Positions 27,905 to 37,124 of a stretch of DNA of 64,000 bases are shown here, piece after piece. Under the pieces are notes generated by a model. It was given only the letters and a program-made list of their open reading frames with translations, was not told where the DNA came from and did not search any database. The stretch lies in the NCBI GenBank assembly GCA_964574815.1, contig CAZNPL010000008.1, positions 62,001 through 126,000 on the forward strand, read 5' to 3'. The first letter of the stretch is position 1, and each line of letters begins with the position of its first letter. The stretch comes from CAZNPL01 sp964574815 (GTDB lineage Bacteria > Planctomycetota > Phycisphaerae > UBA1845). Position numbers and translations under genes: made by a program.

Positions 27905-28696
27905 ATGCAGCCGACAATCACCATCCGAGGCCTGACAAAACTGTTCGGCGACAAGGAGGTGCTCCGGGGCCTCGATCTGGACGTATTTCCCGGTCAAATC
28001 CTTGGATATATCGGACCGAACGGCGCTGGTAAGACGACGACGGTCCGCATCCTGACAGGTACGCTGGATAAGTTCCAGGGCCAGGTGAAGGTCTGTGGGC
28101 ATGACGTCTCCGCCGCCCCGATCGAGGTGAAACGTCGCATCGGCTACGTCCCGGAGTCCGCCGCCCTCTACGATTCACTGACGCCCCTGGAGTTCCTCCG
28201 ATTCGTCGGGCGGCTGCACGCGATTGACAACGACGAGATCGAGCGGCGTTCGCGGCGAATGCTCGGGCTGCTCGGGCTCGAGGATGAGATCGAGCGGCGA
28301 GTCTCCACCTTCTCCAAGGGGATGCGTCAGAAGCTCCTGATCGTCGCCGCGTTTATCCACAATCCGGACGTGATCGTGCTCGATGAACCTCTTACCGGAC
28401 TCGACGCCAACTCTGCTGTTACCGTCAAGGAAATCATCTCACAGTCGGCCGCCGCAGGCAAAACCGTATTCTATTGTTCCCACGTCATGGACGTCGTCGA
28501 ACGAATCTGCCACCGCATCGTGATCATCAACGAAGGGCGGTTCGTTGCTGACGGAACGTTCGAGCAATTGCAGTCCATGAACAAGGCCGCCTCACTCGAG
28601 CGCATCTTCACTCAGCTCACCGGCGAGGGTGGACACGAACAGGCCGCCCGAAGCTTCATCGCCACGTACGCCGACGGCCAGTCTCATGCTGGTTAA
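27905..28696 (+). CDS. ABC-2-type exporter ATP-binding protein
   Basis: 263 residues. Walker A GPNGAGKTTTVRIL (~residue 38), signature FSKGMRQKLLI (the degenerate form common in ABC-2 exporters), Walker B DVIVLDEPLTGLD, and a switch histidine in FYCSHVMDVVE. ATG 27905 begins the conserved domain and has GAGGG upstream; ATG 27845 in frame is an alternative. Its end overlaps the next start by 11 bp. The pair forms a two-component exporter; cargo unknown. Confidence 0.88.
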   Translation: MQPTITIRGLTKLFGDKEVLRGLDLDVFPGQILGYIGPNGAGKTTTVRILTGTLDKFQGQVKVCGHDVSAAPIEVKRRIGYVPESAALYDSLTPLEFLRFVGRLHAIDNDEIERRSRRMLGLLGLEDEIERRVSTFSKGMRQKLLIVAAFIHNPDVIVLDEPLTGLDANSAVTVKEIISQSAAAGKTVFYCSHVMDVVERICHRIVIINEGRFVADGTFEQLQSMNKAASLERIFTQLTGEGGHEQAARSFIATYADGQSHAG

Positions 28697-30359
28697 CCTC
28701 ATCCTGACACTCTACGATCTGTTCGCATGGCTGTTTCGCCTGCTCGGTGCCGATTACGAACAGCTTCGCGCTATTCTGGAGGCGAAGCTGCGTATGGACG
28801 GTCGGCGCCAGAACGTCGCCGGACGCGCCCATGCCCGCACGGATCCCAAGAATACCTTCACCCTTACCATGATGATTCATGCGTGTATCGGGGCATTCCT
28901 TGCGATCGTATGCCTGCAAATCGAGTCTCCGCTCGTCGCGATGACATTCGTCCACGGTGCCGTCATCATGATGGTGGCCATGTCCCTGATCTCCGATTTC
29001 TCCAGCGTCCTGCTGGACACTTCCGACGCTGCCGTGCTCGGTCCGCGTCCGGTCAGCGGACGCACCCTGCTGGTGTCGCGAATCGTTCATATCGCAAGCT
29101 ACCTGGGCTTGCTCGCCCTCAGCCTCTCGGCCGTGACTTTCGTCATCGGAACCGTGCGATACCACTTGCTATTCCCACTGGTCTTCGCTGCCACCCTGGC
29201 CGGCTCCTTGTGCTTCGTCGTGTGCATCGTGCACTTGTTCTATGTGGTGGCATTCCGGTTCACCGACAGCGAACGACTCCGAGATATGATCCTCTACAGC
29301 CAGATCGCCATGAGCATCCTCTTCTTCGGCGGGTACCAGTTGCTCCCGCGGCTCTTGGACACCACCCGGCTTCACGAAGTGAGGATCGACGAAGAGTGGT
29401 GGATCTACCTCGTCCCGCCCGCTTGGCTGGCCGCTCCAATCGACCTCTTGTCTGGGAACGCCGGTCTCCCGCAGTACATCTTGTCCGTCCTCGCCGTCGC
29501 CGTGCCTGTCGTCGGCCTTTACTTCGTCGTATCACACCTGGGTCCGCGGTTCAGCGCCGTGCTCGCCAGGTTGGATGCACCCTCGACTGGTGCCCGGCCG
29601 CGCCCCGCGGGCACGACTGACTGCCGCACGTTCGTGCAACGGGTCGCCGCTGCCGTCTCGCGAAATGCCACGGAGGCCGCCGCCTTCGAGTTCATCTGGC
29701 GGCTCTGCTCGCGCGACCGGCAGTTCAAGCTTCGGACCTACCCCTCCATCGCCATGCTTCTCGTCGTCGCCGTGATTATGCTGCCTCGCGGTCAGAGCCT
29801 TGCCGAGACGATCAACCAACTGCCCGACACCAGATGCTACATCCTGCTGCTATACTTCGCCTGCATGTTCGTACCGATGGCCCTGACAGTGATCCGCTTC
29901 AGCGATCGCTATGAGGCCGCGTGGGTCTACTACACCACGCCGCTCGAGCGACCGGGCGACGTGCTGTCCGCTATGCTCAAGGTCCTGCTTGTTCGTTTTG
30001 CCGTGCCACTATTCCTGTTCATGGCGCTGGTCGTGCTGGCGATCTGGGGGCCGCGCACTCTCCCGGACGTCGCCTTGGCCTTGTGTGGAACACTGGCGGC
30101 TGGAGCCCTGCAGGCAATGGCCGCTGGTCGCCGATTCCCCTTTGCCGAGGAGTTCAAGCCATCGGAGAACTCGGGGCGCCTGATCCGGTCCCTGCTGCAC
30201 GTAATCTTCCCCCTCGCGCTGGGAGGATCCCACTACCTTTTGACCTTTGTGCCATTGGGCGTTCCCCTCGCGATCCCGATCGTGATCGTGCTGCTGGTTC
30301 TGCCCTTGCGCGTATACGCCGGGACGACGTGGCCCGCATTCCAAAAAACCTACGCCTGA
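28686..30359 (+). CDS. ABC exporter membrane subunit
   Basis: 557 residues with roughly twelve hydrophobic segments, among them MMIHACIGAFLAIVCLQIE, VTFVIGTVRYHLLFPLVFAA, YILSVLAVAVPVVGLYFVV and SHYLLTFVPLGVPLAIPI. It starts inside the end of the ATPase gene (ATG 28686, 11-bp overlap), so it is very likely its membrane partner. The size is large for an ABC-2 permease and no named subfamily was recognised. Confidence 0.75.
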   Translation: MLVNLILTLYDLFAWLFRLLGADYEQLRAILEAKLRMDGRRQNVAGRAHARTDPKNTFTLTMMIHACIGAFLAIVCLQIESPLVAMTFVHGAVIMMVAMSLISDFSSVLLDTSDAAVLGPRPVSGRTLLVSRIVHIASYLGLLALSLSAVTFVIGTVRYHLLFPLVFAATLAGSLCFVVCIVHLFYVVAFRFTDSERLRDMILYSQIAMSILFFGGYQLLPRLLDTTRLHEVRIDEEWWIYLVPPAWLAAPIDLLSGNAGLPQYILSVLAVAVPVVGLYFVVSHLGPRFSAVLARLDAPSTGARPRPAGTTDCRTFVQRVAAAVSRNATEAAAFEFIWRLCSRDRQFKLRTYPSIAMLLVVAVIMLPRGQSLAETINQLPDTRCYILLLYFACMFVPMALTVIRFSDRYEAAWVYYTTPLERPGDVLSAMLKVLLVRFAVPLFLFMALVVLAIWGPRTLPDVALALCGTLAAGALQAMAAGRRFPFAEEFKPSENSGRLIRSLLHVIFPLALGGSHYLLTFVPLGVPLAIPIVIVLLVLPLRVYAGTTWPAFQKTYA

Positions 30360-30401
30360 AGCCCCGATCCCACAGAATTACACGCGGTCTCACTCAACGG
30401 C

Positions 30402-30431
30402 TTGATCGGGACTCCAGATTGTGAGTATAGT
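30402..30431 (+). promoter_or_regulatory. Candidate sigma-70-type promoter for rocD
   Basis: TTGATC at 30402-30407, an 18-base spacer, and TATAGT at 30426-30431, about 118 bp before the rocD start. Confidence 0.45.
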
Positions 30432-30548
30432 CCTCCTGCCGACCCCGATACCGGGGAATCCGCCAGCAGGCGACCAAGCCGGTCTACACCCGGTCGCGGG
30501 CAGGACGTCGATGGCCGACGAGAGAAACGAGTCGCAAAGGACTTTAGT

Positions 30549-31781
30549 ATGAACCCACAGGCACAAGTGGAAGCCACCGCCATGAGTGGCGCAGAACACA
30601 TCGAACTGGTTGAGCACTTCGGGGCTCACAACTACCACCCCCTGCCCGTTGTGATCGCCAGCGCGGAAGGCGTCTGGGTCACCGACGTGGAGGGCAACCG
30701 TTACCTCGATATGCTCGCCGCCTACTCGGCCGTCAACTTTGGACACGGCCACCCCGATCTGATCGCCGCCGCCAAGGCCGAGCTCGACCGCGTCACACTG
30801 ACCTCCCGGGCCTTCCACAACGACCAGCTAGGCCCGCTTTGCAGAGAGCTGGCCGAACTGTGCGCGATGGAGATGGTCCTGCCGATGAACACCGGCGCCG
30901 AAGGCGTCGAGACGGCAATCAAGACCGCCCGCAAATGGGGCTACACGAAAAAGGGCGTCCCGAACGACCAGGCAAAAATCATCTGTTGCTCGAACAATTT
31001 CCACGGCCGCACGACCACGATCGTCAGCTTCAGCACCGAGCCTCAGTGCCGCGAAGGATTCGGCCCTTTCACGCCCGGCTTCGAGATCATCAATTACGGC
31101 GACATCAACGCCCTGCGCGAGGCAATCGACGACAACACCGTTGCTTTCCTGGTCGAGCCGATCCAGGGAGAGGCCGGCATCATCGTCCCGCCCGACGGCT
31201 ACCTTCCGCAGGTTCGCGAGCTGTGCACCGAAAAGAACGTCCTCTTCATTGCCGACGAAATCCAGTCCGGTCTGGGCCGCACCGGCTACACCTTCGCCTG
31301 CGAATACGAGGGTGTGAAGCCCGACCTGTACATCCTCGGCAAGGCCCTCGGCGGTGGCATCCTGCCGGTCTCGGCCGTCGTTTCGACGCGCGATATCCTG
31401 GCTGTCTTCAACCCCGGCGATCACGGCAGCACATTCGGCGGCAACCCGCTCGCCTGTGCCGTCGCCCGAAAGGTCGTCGAGATCCTCAAAACCGACCACT
31501 ATCAGAGCCGGGCCCGCGAATTGGGCGAGTACCTCTTCAAGCAATTGGAGCCGCTGAAATCGTCGCCCAAGATCAAAGAGATTCGCGGCCGGGGGCTGTG
31601 GGCCGGCATCGAGTTCCACACCGAAGCCGGCAAAGCCAAGGACTACTGCATGAAGCTGATGGACGAGGGCATGCTTTGCAAGGATACCCACGCCCAGACC
31701 ATGCGCCTCGCTCCGCCGCTGTGCATCACCAAAGAAGAGATCGACTGGGCCGCAGAAAAACTGAAAAAGGTCATCCTGTAG
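30549..31781 (+). CDS. rocD: Ornithine aminotransferase
   Basis: 410 residues, normal for a class III PLP aminotransferase. It moves the delta-amino group of ornithine to 2-oxoglutarate to give glutamate semialdehyde. Family motifs: HNYHPLPVV at the start, YLDMLAAYSAVNFGHGHP, SRAFHND, MNTGAEGVETAIK, and the PLP lysine in LYILGKALGGGILPVSA. The N-terminal blocks favour ornithine over acetylornithine aminotransferase. AAAGGA eight bases before ATG 30549 supports this start over a longer frame. The carbamoyltransferase gene follows after 30 bp, so both enzymes compete for, or pass on, ornithine. Confidence 0.88.
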   Translation: MNPQAQVEATAMSGAEHIELVEHFGAHNYHPLPVVIASAEGVWVTDVEGNRYLDMLAAYSAVNFGHGHPDLIAAAKAELDRVTLTSRAFHNDQLGPLCRELAELCAMEMVLPMNTGAEGVETAIKTARKWGYTKKGVPNDQAKIICCSNNFHGRTTTIVSFSTEPQCREGFGPFTPGFEIINYGDINALREAIDDNTVAFLVEPIQGEAGIIVPPDGYLPQVRELCTEKNVLFIADEIQSGLGRTGYTFACEYEGVKPDLYILGKALGGGILPVSAVVSTRDILAVFNPGDHGSTFGGNPLACAVARKVVEILKTDHYQSRARELGEYLFKQLEPLKSSPKIKEIRGRGLWAGIEFHTEAGKAKDYCMKLMDEGMLCKDTHAQTMRLAPPLCITKEEIDWAAEKLKKVIL

Positions 31782-31811
31782 GGCGGGCTTCGCCAGCCGC
31801 AAACACTGAAC

Positions 31812-32747
31812 ATGACAACAAACCTCAAAGGCCGCCATTTTCTCTCAATGCTCGACCTCTCCGCCGAAGAGATCCTCGGCGTCCTCAAAACCGCCGCCGA
31901 CCTCAAGGCCGAGGGTACGCAGATCGAACGCGCCCCCATGCGCGGCAAGACCCTCGCCATGATCTTCCAGAAACCCTCACTCCGCACGCGAGTGTCCTTC
32001 GAAACCGGCATGACCCAGCTCGCCGGACACGCCATCTACTTGGCCCCCACCGACATCAGCCTCGGCAAACGCGAAACGACCGAAGACATCGCCCTCGTTC
32101 TCTCGCGCTACGTCGACATCATCATGGCCCGTGTCTTCGGCCATAACATCGTCGAAGACCTTGCCAAATACGCCACCGTCCCGGTCATCAACGGTCTGAG
32201 CGATTTCGAACACCCGTGCCAGATCATGGCCGACTTCCAGACCATCATCGAACGCAAGGGCAGGCTCGAAGGTATCAAATCCTGCTACATCGGCGACGGC
32301 AATAACGTGGCTCATTCCCTGATGTACGGGGCCGCCCGCTGCGGCATGCATATGACCGTCATCACTCCACCCGGATACGAGCCCAAGGATGAGGTCAGAG
32401 CCGAATCATCGAAGATCGGAAGCGGCACCGGCTCGAAGATATCGATCAGCAACGACATCAGCGCCGCCGAGGGGGCCGACGTGCTCTACACAGACGTGTG
32501 GGCCTCGATGGGCCAGGAAAGCGAGGCCGACCAGCGCAAGAAGATCTTCACCAAGTACACCATAGACGCCCAGACAATGAAGCTGGCCGATTCGGATGCC
32601 ATCATCCTGCACTGCCTGCCGGCCCACTACGGCGACGAGATCGATTACGAAACGTCTCGTCTGCCCAACAGCGCCATCTTCGACCAGGCCGAAAACCGCC
32701 TGCACGCCCAAAAAGCCCTCATGCTCCACCTGACCGGCATGGCGTGA
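31812..32747 (+). CDS. argF: Ornithine carbamoyltransferase
   Basis: 311 residues, the normal length. Carbamoyl phosphate-binding STRT-type motif SLRTRVSFETGM (~residue 57), HPCQ in SDFEHPCQIMADFQ, and the ornithine-loop HCLPAHYGDE near residue 270 identify the enzyme that makes citrulline from ornithine and carbamoyl phosphate. A 30-bp gap after rocD suggests one transcript. Whether the pair serves arginine synthesis or breakdown cannot be settled, as argG, argH and arcA are not in the window. Confidence 0.92.
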   Translation: MTTNLKGRHFLSMLDLSAEEILGVLKTAADLKAEGTQIERAPMRGKTLAMIFQKPSLRTRVSFETGMTQLAGHAIYLAPTDISLGKRETTEDIALVLSRYVDIIMARVFGHNIVEDLAKYATVPVINGLSDFEHPCQIMADFQTIIERKGRLEGIKSCYIGDGNNVAHSLMYGAARCGMHMTVITPPGYEPKDEVRAESSKIGSGTGSKISISNDISAAEGADVLYTDVWASMGQESEADQRKKIFTKYTIDAQTMKLADSDAIILHCLPAHYGDEIDYETSRLPNSAIFDQAENRLHAQKALMLHLTGMA

Positions 32748-33015
32748 TCGGCCGAGGATTAGGACGGTCCCCGGAGCCCCGCCTCGGTGTCGGCTTCGCC
32801 AACTCGTTTTCGCCCGAGATCCGCCAGCACCGCGGCCCCATCGTTTTTTCGAGATTCGCCGGTATAGTTTTACAGAGCAATCAGGCACCAGAAAGACCAC
32901 CCGTACTCGATCGAAACCCGCAAGACCGTAGCGAGCCAGACAGGCGGTCCGCGGGGTCGTTCGAGAGCCGGCGACGCCCGGCGCGTGCGACGACGGCCTA
33001 CAGCATGGGCTGAGA

Positions 33016-33570
33016 ATGGACGGCCTGGACGAATTGGATCACACTCGACGTAACGGCAAAACGGCGGCGGATGCCCCACCCCCGACTCCGTTAAGCAGAC
33101 CACATCCATTGGGGCCGCTCGTCCGCTACCGGAGATCCGCGCGCGGCTTCGCCTCCAGACTGACCGCCGGGGGAGCGCTGGCCCTTTTTCTGACACCGCT
33201 GGTCTTTGCCGCGTTCCTGACGCCGAACGCTCGCGGCTACGGGACCCACCGACAACTCGGACAACCGCCCTGTGACATGCTCGCCCGCACCGGCTACCCG
33301 TGTCCCACGTGCGGCATGACGACGGCATTCGCCTACGCCGTCCGCGGACAACTGCGCTCGGCGTTCACCGCCCATCCAATGGGCCTGCTCCTGGCGATGG
33401 GCATGATGGCCGGATCGGGCTTGGCCCTGTATTCGCTGATCGTGCCGGGCAGATGGCAGATCAACTGGTACCGCGCCTCGCCCGCCCGTCTTGTCATCGC
33501 CCTGCTGCTCTTGTGGCTGGCGGCCTGGGCCTTCAAAATTGTGACGGTTCGAAACGCTCTTGGCGAGTAG
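33016..33570 (+). CDS. DUF2752 membrane protein
   Basis: 184 residues. The family signature GYPCPTCGMTTAFAYAVRG sits near residue 95 between hydrophobic segments (LALFLTPLVFAAFLTP before; GLLLAMGMMAGSGLALYSL and LVIALLLLWLAAWAFKIV after). The N-terminal ~45 residues are polar and variable. DUF2752 proteins are small membrane proteins of unknown role with conserved cysteines. Two lipoprotein genes follow on the same strand, the first after 47 bp. Confidence 0.85.
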   Translation: MDGLDELDHTRRNGKTAADAPPPTPLSRPHPLGPLVRYRRSARGFASRLTAGGALALFLTPLVFAAFLTPNARGYGTHRQLGQPPCDMLARTGYPCPTCGMTTAFAYAVRGQLRSAFTAHPMGLLLAMGMMAGSGLALYSLIVPGRWQINWYRASPARLVIALLLLWLAAWAFKIVTVRNALGE

Positions 33571-33617
33571 CCGCACGGTTCTCAAGCCGTCCGGACGCGA
33601 ATTTGGGGTAGAACGCG

Positions 33618-34250
33618 ATGAATCGCATCAAATACTGGATCACCGCTGCCGGTCTCTGTACCCTCGGCGCCGCCGCCGGCTGCAACTGGTTTCTGCCGAT
33701 CATCTTTCTTGGCGAGCATAAACGGACAATGCCCGCCGAGTTCGACCGATTGGTGGACAAACGAGTCGCCGTTCTGGTTTGGGCCGGTCAGGATACCTTG
33801 TTCGATTACCCGCATGTCCGCCTCGAAATAGGGGCATACACCGCCGACAAAATCCGCGCTCGTGTTGAGGGATGTGACGTTGTGGACCAGATGCGGGTCG
33901 AGGAATTCCTGGAGCGAAACCCGGAGGCGGCGGTGGACCCGGTCGTCGTGGGCGAGCAGTTCGAGGTGGACATGGTGGTCTACATCGAGCTGCGCCGGTT
34001 CCAGATGCGCGACCCGTCAGCACCGGACCTGCTGCGCGCCCACGTTGACGGCTCCGTCACCGTCTACGACTTGGCCGCCGAGGCGGACGAAATCAGCCGC
34101 TTTCCACTCAATCCGGTTTCGGTGGTCTATCCGGAGAACCAGCCCCTGTTGATGAGCACGCGAGCGGCCCAACAGGTGCGCCGTTCCGTCTATGAACTCT
34201 TCTCTGAAAGAGTGGCATGGAAATTCCACGAACATCAGGTCGATGTCTAG
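33618..34250 (+). CDS. Planctomycete-type lipoprotein, paralogue 1
   Basis: 210 residues with a lipoprotein signal (LCTLGAAAGC, cysteine near residue 22). The mature part looks like an alpha/beta domain: KRVAVLVWAGQDTLFDYPHV, then VDQMRVEEFLERNPEA and VDMVVYIELRRFQMRD. It contains no catalytic motif I recognise. The next gene encodes a protein with the same order of elements, so the two appear to be diverged paralogues. The stop overlaps the next gene by 8 bp if ATG 34243 is used. Confidence 0.7.
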   Translation: MNRIKYWITAAGLCTLGAAAGCNWFLPIIFLGEHKRTMPAEFDRLVDKRVAVLVWAGQDTLFDYPHVRLEIGAYTADKIRARVEGCDVVDQMRVEEFLERNPEAAVDPVVVGEQFEVDMVVYIELRRFQMRDPSAPDLLRAHVDGSVTVYDLAAEADEISRFPLNPVSVVYPENQPLLMSTRAAQQVRRSVYELFSERVAWKFHEHQVDV

Positions 34251-34956
34251 CATGAGCCCAACGACAAAAGGCAGACGAACTGCGTTCTTCAGTGCAAGAC
34301 CGCGACCGTGGATGCGCTGCTTCATAATGGCTGCCTTGGCCGCGGTGCTCGCGGGATCCGCCGGATGCCTTGAATTCCTCGTCGCATCCGGGTTGTTCCC
34401 TGGCCCGAAGGTCGAGGCCGCCTTCGAGTTTGGTGAGGGCCCCGTCGCCGTCCTTGTGGACGACTACCACGAGGTCTTCTACTGGCCCGACACGAAGAAC
34501 ACACTCGCAGAGAGCATCGTAGAGGAGCTGATTGACCGTGGAGCCGCCGAGACGGTGATCCCCACTGCCGCAGTCAATCGGCTGCGCCAGACGGACCCGA
34601 AGTTCGATGAGCGGGCGTGTACGGAGATCGGGCGGATGCTCAAAGCGGACCAGGTTCTCGTCGTGGAGGCGCGGTCCTTCTACGCGATCGAGGACCCCGC
34701 TGAGCAGGAGGCCGAGGCGCGCATGAGTGTCAGCATCAAAGTCATCAACGCTCTGGAAAAAGAGGACCGGCGAAAGGTGCGCTTGTGGCCCCGAGCTCGC
34801 GAAGGCTACATTCTCGAGGCGGAACTCATACGCGGCGAATTGATCGAGGCGAAAACACGTTCAAGAATCCTGCGCAGGCTCACCGATCGCCTGGCGGAAA
34901 AGATCGTTCGCAAGTTCTACGACCGCAGGATGGATACCTTCGAGAAGGAGGAATGA
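34243..34956 (+). CDS. Planctomycete-type lipoprotein, paralogue 2
   Basis: 237 residues; ATG 34252 is an equally possible start. A basic N-terminal lead precedes the lipoprotein signal (MAALAAVLAGSAGC). The mature domain parallels the preceding gene: GPVAVLVDDYHEVFYWPD, VIPTAAVNRLRQTDP, ADQVLVVEARSFYAIED. It ends with a lysine/arginine-rich helix. The stop overlaps the glycosyltransferase start (ATGA). No enzyme motif is seen; a periplasmic role for the pair is inferred. Confidence 0.68.
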   Translation: MSSMSPTTKGRRTAFFSARPRPWMRCFIMAALAAVLAGSAGCLEFLVASGLFPGPKVEAAFEFGEGPVAVLVDDYHEVFYWPDTKNTLAESIVEELIDRGAAETVIPTAAVNRLRQTDPKFDERACTEIGRMLKADQVLVVEARSFYAIEDPAEQEAEARMSVSIKVINALEKEDRRKVRLWPRAREGYILEAELIRGELIEAKTRSRILRRLTDRLAEKIVRKFYDRRMDTFEKEE

Positions 34957-36086
34957 GGCGGGTCCTTCATCTCCTCGACGGTGAAGCCGACTGGGAGCAG
35001 CGGCTCGCTGTCTCGCAATTGCTCACTCGGCTGCCCCCCGGGCGATGCCGGCAAATGGTCGCGTCGCTGGACCGGTGCCTCGCACGCTCCCGTTGGTTTG
35101 GCAAACAACCCGTTCGACTGCTGCCCTCCGACGGGGCCACCGGTTTGATCTCCGGGCCTGTCCTGCGCCGAATCATCGATGTCCACCGCATTGACGTGGT
35201 GCATGCATGGGGCACGCTCGCCGCAAAAGTCGCGGCCACGGGCACGGTGCGCGGAACAGCATGTCGCCTCGTCATCAGCCGCTTCGAGCCACACCTGACC
35301 AGCCGCCTCGCGAGATTGTTTCGGACCCTCTCCGATACTTCTAAGCCGGCGTTCTCGTGCGCCAGCGAAACCCTCCGCAGAAGGCTGCTGGAAAACGGAG
35401 TCGATCCCCGACAATGCGTCGTGATCCGCCCGGGAGTCGACTTCGCAACCATCAACGCGGCCAAACGCGATCGTGACCTGCGCTCGCGCCTGGGCGTGTC
35501 GCGCGAAGACCGGCTCCTGATCGTCGCCCCCACCGTGACGTGCACTGAAGGAGAAGAACGCGCCGTCTGGGCGGCCCATCTGGCGCGATACGTCGGGGCA
35601 CCCTATCGGACCATTCTCTGCGGCCGAATCCCAACAGACAGCCGATTAAGGCGACTGTGCGACAGAATGCCGCCGCCGGACACGATCATCCGGGCGCCCG
35701 CTGGCTGCCAATACGAAAAACTCATCGCCATTGCCGATGCCCTCGTCGTTACGCCTCAGCACGATGCGTCCACAACGTGCATCTCATGGGCGATGGCGGC
35801 CTCGACGGCCGTGGTAGGCACCGCCGTGTACGCCGTGGCCGAGTTGATCGCTCACCGTCAAAGCGGGCTGCTCATCAAGCCCGAGCCGGGCCCCGGAATG
35901 GCAGTGCGGATCGCCCAGTCAATCCAGCAGATCGACTCCCTTGCCAAGGAAAAGGAATTCGCCCGCGGAAGCGCGTACGAGGCTTTTGGCGTGCGCCGTT
36001 TCGTGGATCAACACCTTCAGCTCTACGAGAACGTACTCGCCGGCGTAGCGCCCGGACAAAGCATCCGAGATTCCGCCATCGCGTGA
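34953..36086 (+). CDS. GT4-like glycosyltransferase
   Basis: 377 residues with the two-domain GT-B look. The N-terminal part has VHAWGTLAAKVAATGT and CVVIRPGVDFATINAAKRD; the C-terminal part has LLIVAPTVTCTEGEERAVW, ADALVVTPQHDASTTCISWA and VYAVAELIAHRQSGLLIKP, which matches the nucleotide-sugar site of family 4 enzymes. The usual E-x7-E is not obvious. ATG 34953 follows GAAGGAGG and overlaps the lipoprotein stop, so it is translationally coupled to that gene. Acceptor and donor are unknown. Confidence 0.75.
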   Translation: MRRVLHLLDGEADWEQRLAVSQLLTRLPPGRCRQMVASLDRCLARSRWFGKQPVRLLPSDGATGLISGPVLRRIIDVHRIDVVHAWGTLAAKVAATGTVRGTACRLVISRFEPHLTSRLARLFRTLSDTSKPAFSCASETLRRRLLENGVDPRQCVVIRPGVDFATINAAKRDRDLRSRLGVSREDRLLIVAPTVTCTEGEERAVWAAHLARYVGAPYRTILCGRIPTDSRLRRLCDRMPPPDTIIRAPAGCQYEKLIAIADALVVTPQHDASTTCISWAMAASTAVVGTAVYAVAELIAHRQSGLLIKPEPGPGMAVRIAQSIQQIDSLAKEKEFARGSAYEAFGVRRFVDQHLQLYENVLAGVAPGQSIRDSAIA

Positions 36087-36401
36087 TCCGCCGTGAAGCC
36101 GTACCCGCCCCATGCCCTTTGTCCTTATGGACCCGTCTCCCCCATCCGAACGCCCTCAGCCCCCGACCGAAAACGTCTCAATCGCTGGTGGGCGCGAGAC
36201 GGCAAGTACCATACAATCTCGCCGGAAGGTCCGACGCCGCAGCTCGGGCAAGGTCGTTTGGACTTTGTCGGATAGCGCGATGATCGAACTGATGCGGAGG
36301 GTTGCCCCGAACCTCGGTGTTCGGAACAGAAGCCTGCGTGTTTGCCCCGCCAACAGACGGCACAGGCATACCGCCGTCGTTTGTTCGAAACAGGTTTGCA
36401 A
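36087..36401. other. Intergenic region before the phoB-like gene
   Basis: About 315 bp. Two short plus-strand frames (36093-36275 and 36112-36405) have no recognisable domain, signal or ribosome site, so I do not call a gene. Confidence 0.4.
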
Positions 36402-37124
36402 ATGACCGCGATGACAGAAACGTCGCAGCCGATTGCAAAGCAGCGATCAATCCTCGTGATTGAGGACGAATCCGACTTGGCGGATCTGCTGCGCTACAAC
36501 TTCGAGCGCGAGGGCTACACCTGCCGTGTGGCCGCCGATGGACACTCGGCGCTCAACGCCGTTCAAAGAGTTCGACCCGACCTGGTAATTCTCGATCGTA
36601 TGTTGCCCGGCATGTCCGGCGACAAGGTGATCACCCAACTCCGCCGGGATCAGAGATTATCGTCGGTCCCCGTGATCATGCTCACGGCCAAGGCCGAAGA
36701 GTCGGACGAATTGGTTGGACTTGCCCTCGGCGCAGACGATTACGTCACCAAGCCGTTCTCGATGAAACTCCTGCTGGCCCGCGTGGCTGCGATGTTCCGA
36801 CGCGTTGACGCTGAAGGGACTCAGTCCGACCTGCTCGAGGCCGGACCGATCCGCCTGGACGCGAGCCGCTATGAGCTGAAAGTTGACGGCGAACCCGTGG
36901 CACTGACGGCGACCGAGTTTGGCTTGCTCAGAACGCTCATGGCCGCGCACGGGCGAGTACTTAGTCGCAGCCGCCTGATCGAATCGGTCATGGGCACCGG
37001 CGTCGCAGTCACCGATCGCACCATCGATGTCCACATCACGGCGCTCCGAAAGAAGCTGGGCGGAACCTCAGGCTGGATTCAGACCGTCCGCGGAGTCGGT
37101 TACACGTTTCGGGAGCCCACATGA
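36402..37124 (+). CDS. PhoB-like response regulator
   Basis: 240 residues; ATG 36411 is also possible. The receiver domain (~15-125) has the acidic pair in VIEDESD, the phosphorylated aspartate in LVILDRMLPGMSGD, and the lysine in DDYVTKPFS. The winged-helix DNA-binding domain (~145-238) shows LTATEFGLLRTLMAAHGRVL and VTDRTIDVHITALRKKLG, ending VRGVGYTF, as in OmpR/PhoB proteins. It overlaps the histidine kinase gene by ATGA. The phosphate-starvation role is by family likeness; no pst genes are nearby. Confidence 0.88.
   Translation: MTAMTETSQPIAKQRSILVIEDESDLADLLRYNFEREGYTCRVAADGHSALNAVQRVRPDLVILDRMLPGMSGDKVITQLRRDQRLSSVPVIMLTAKAEESDELVGLALGADDYVTKPFSMKLLLARVAAMFRRVDAEGTQSDLLEAGPIRLDASRYELKVDGEPVALTATEFGLLRTLMAAHGRVLSRSRLIESVMGTGVAVTDRTIDVHITALRKKLGGTSGWIQTVRGVGYTFREPT

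Noticed and set aside
36093..36405. Short plus-strand genes before the phoB-like gene
   Set aside because: No ribosome site, domain or signal; overlapping alternative frames look equally random.
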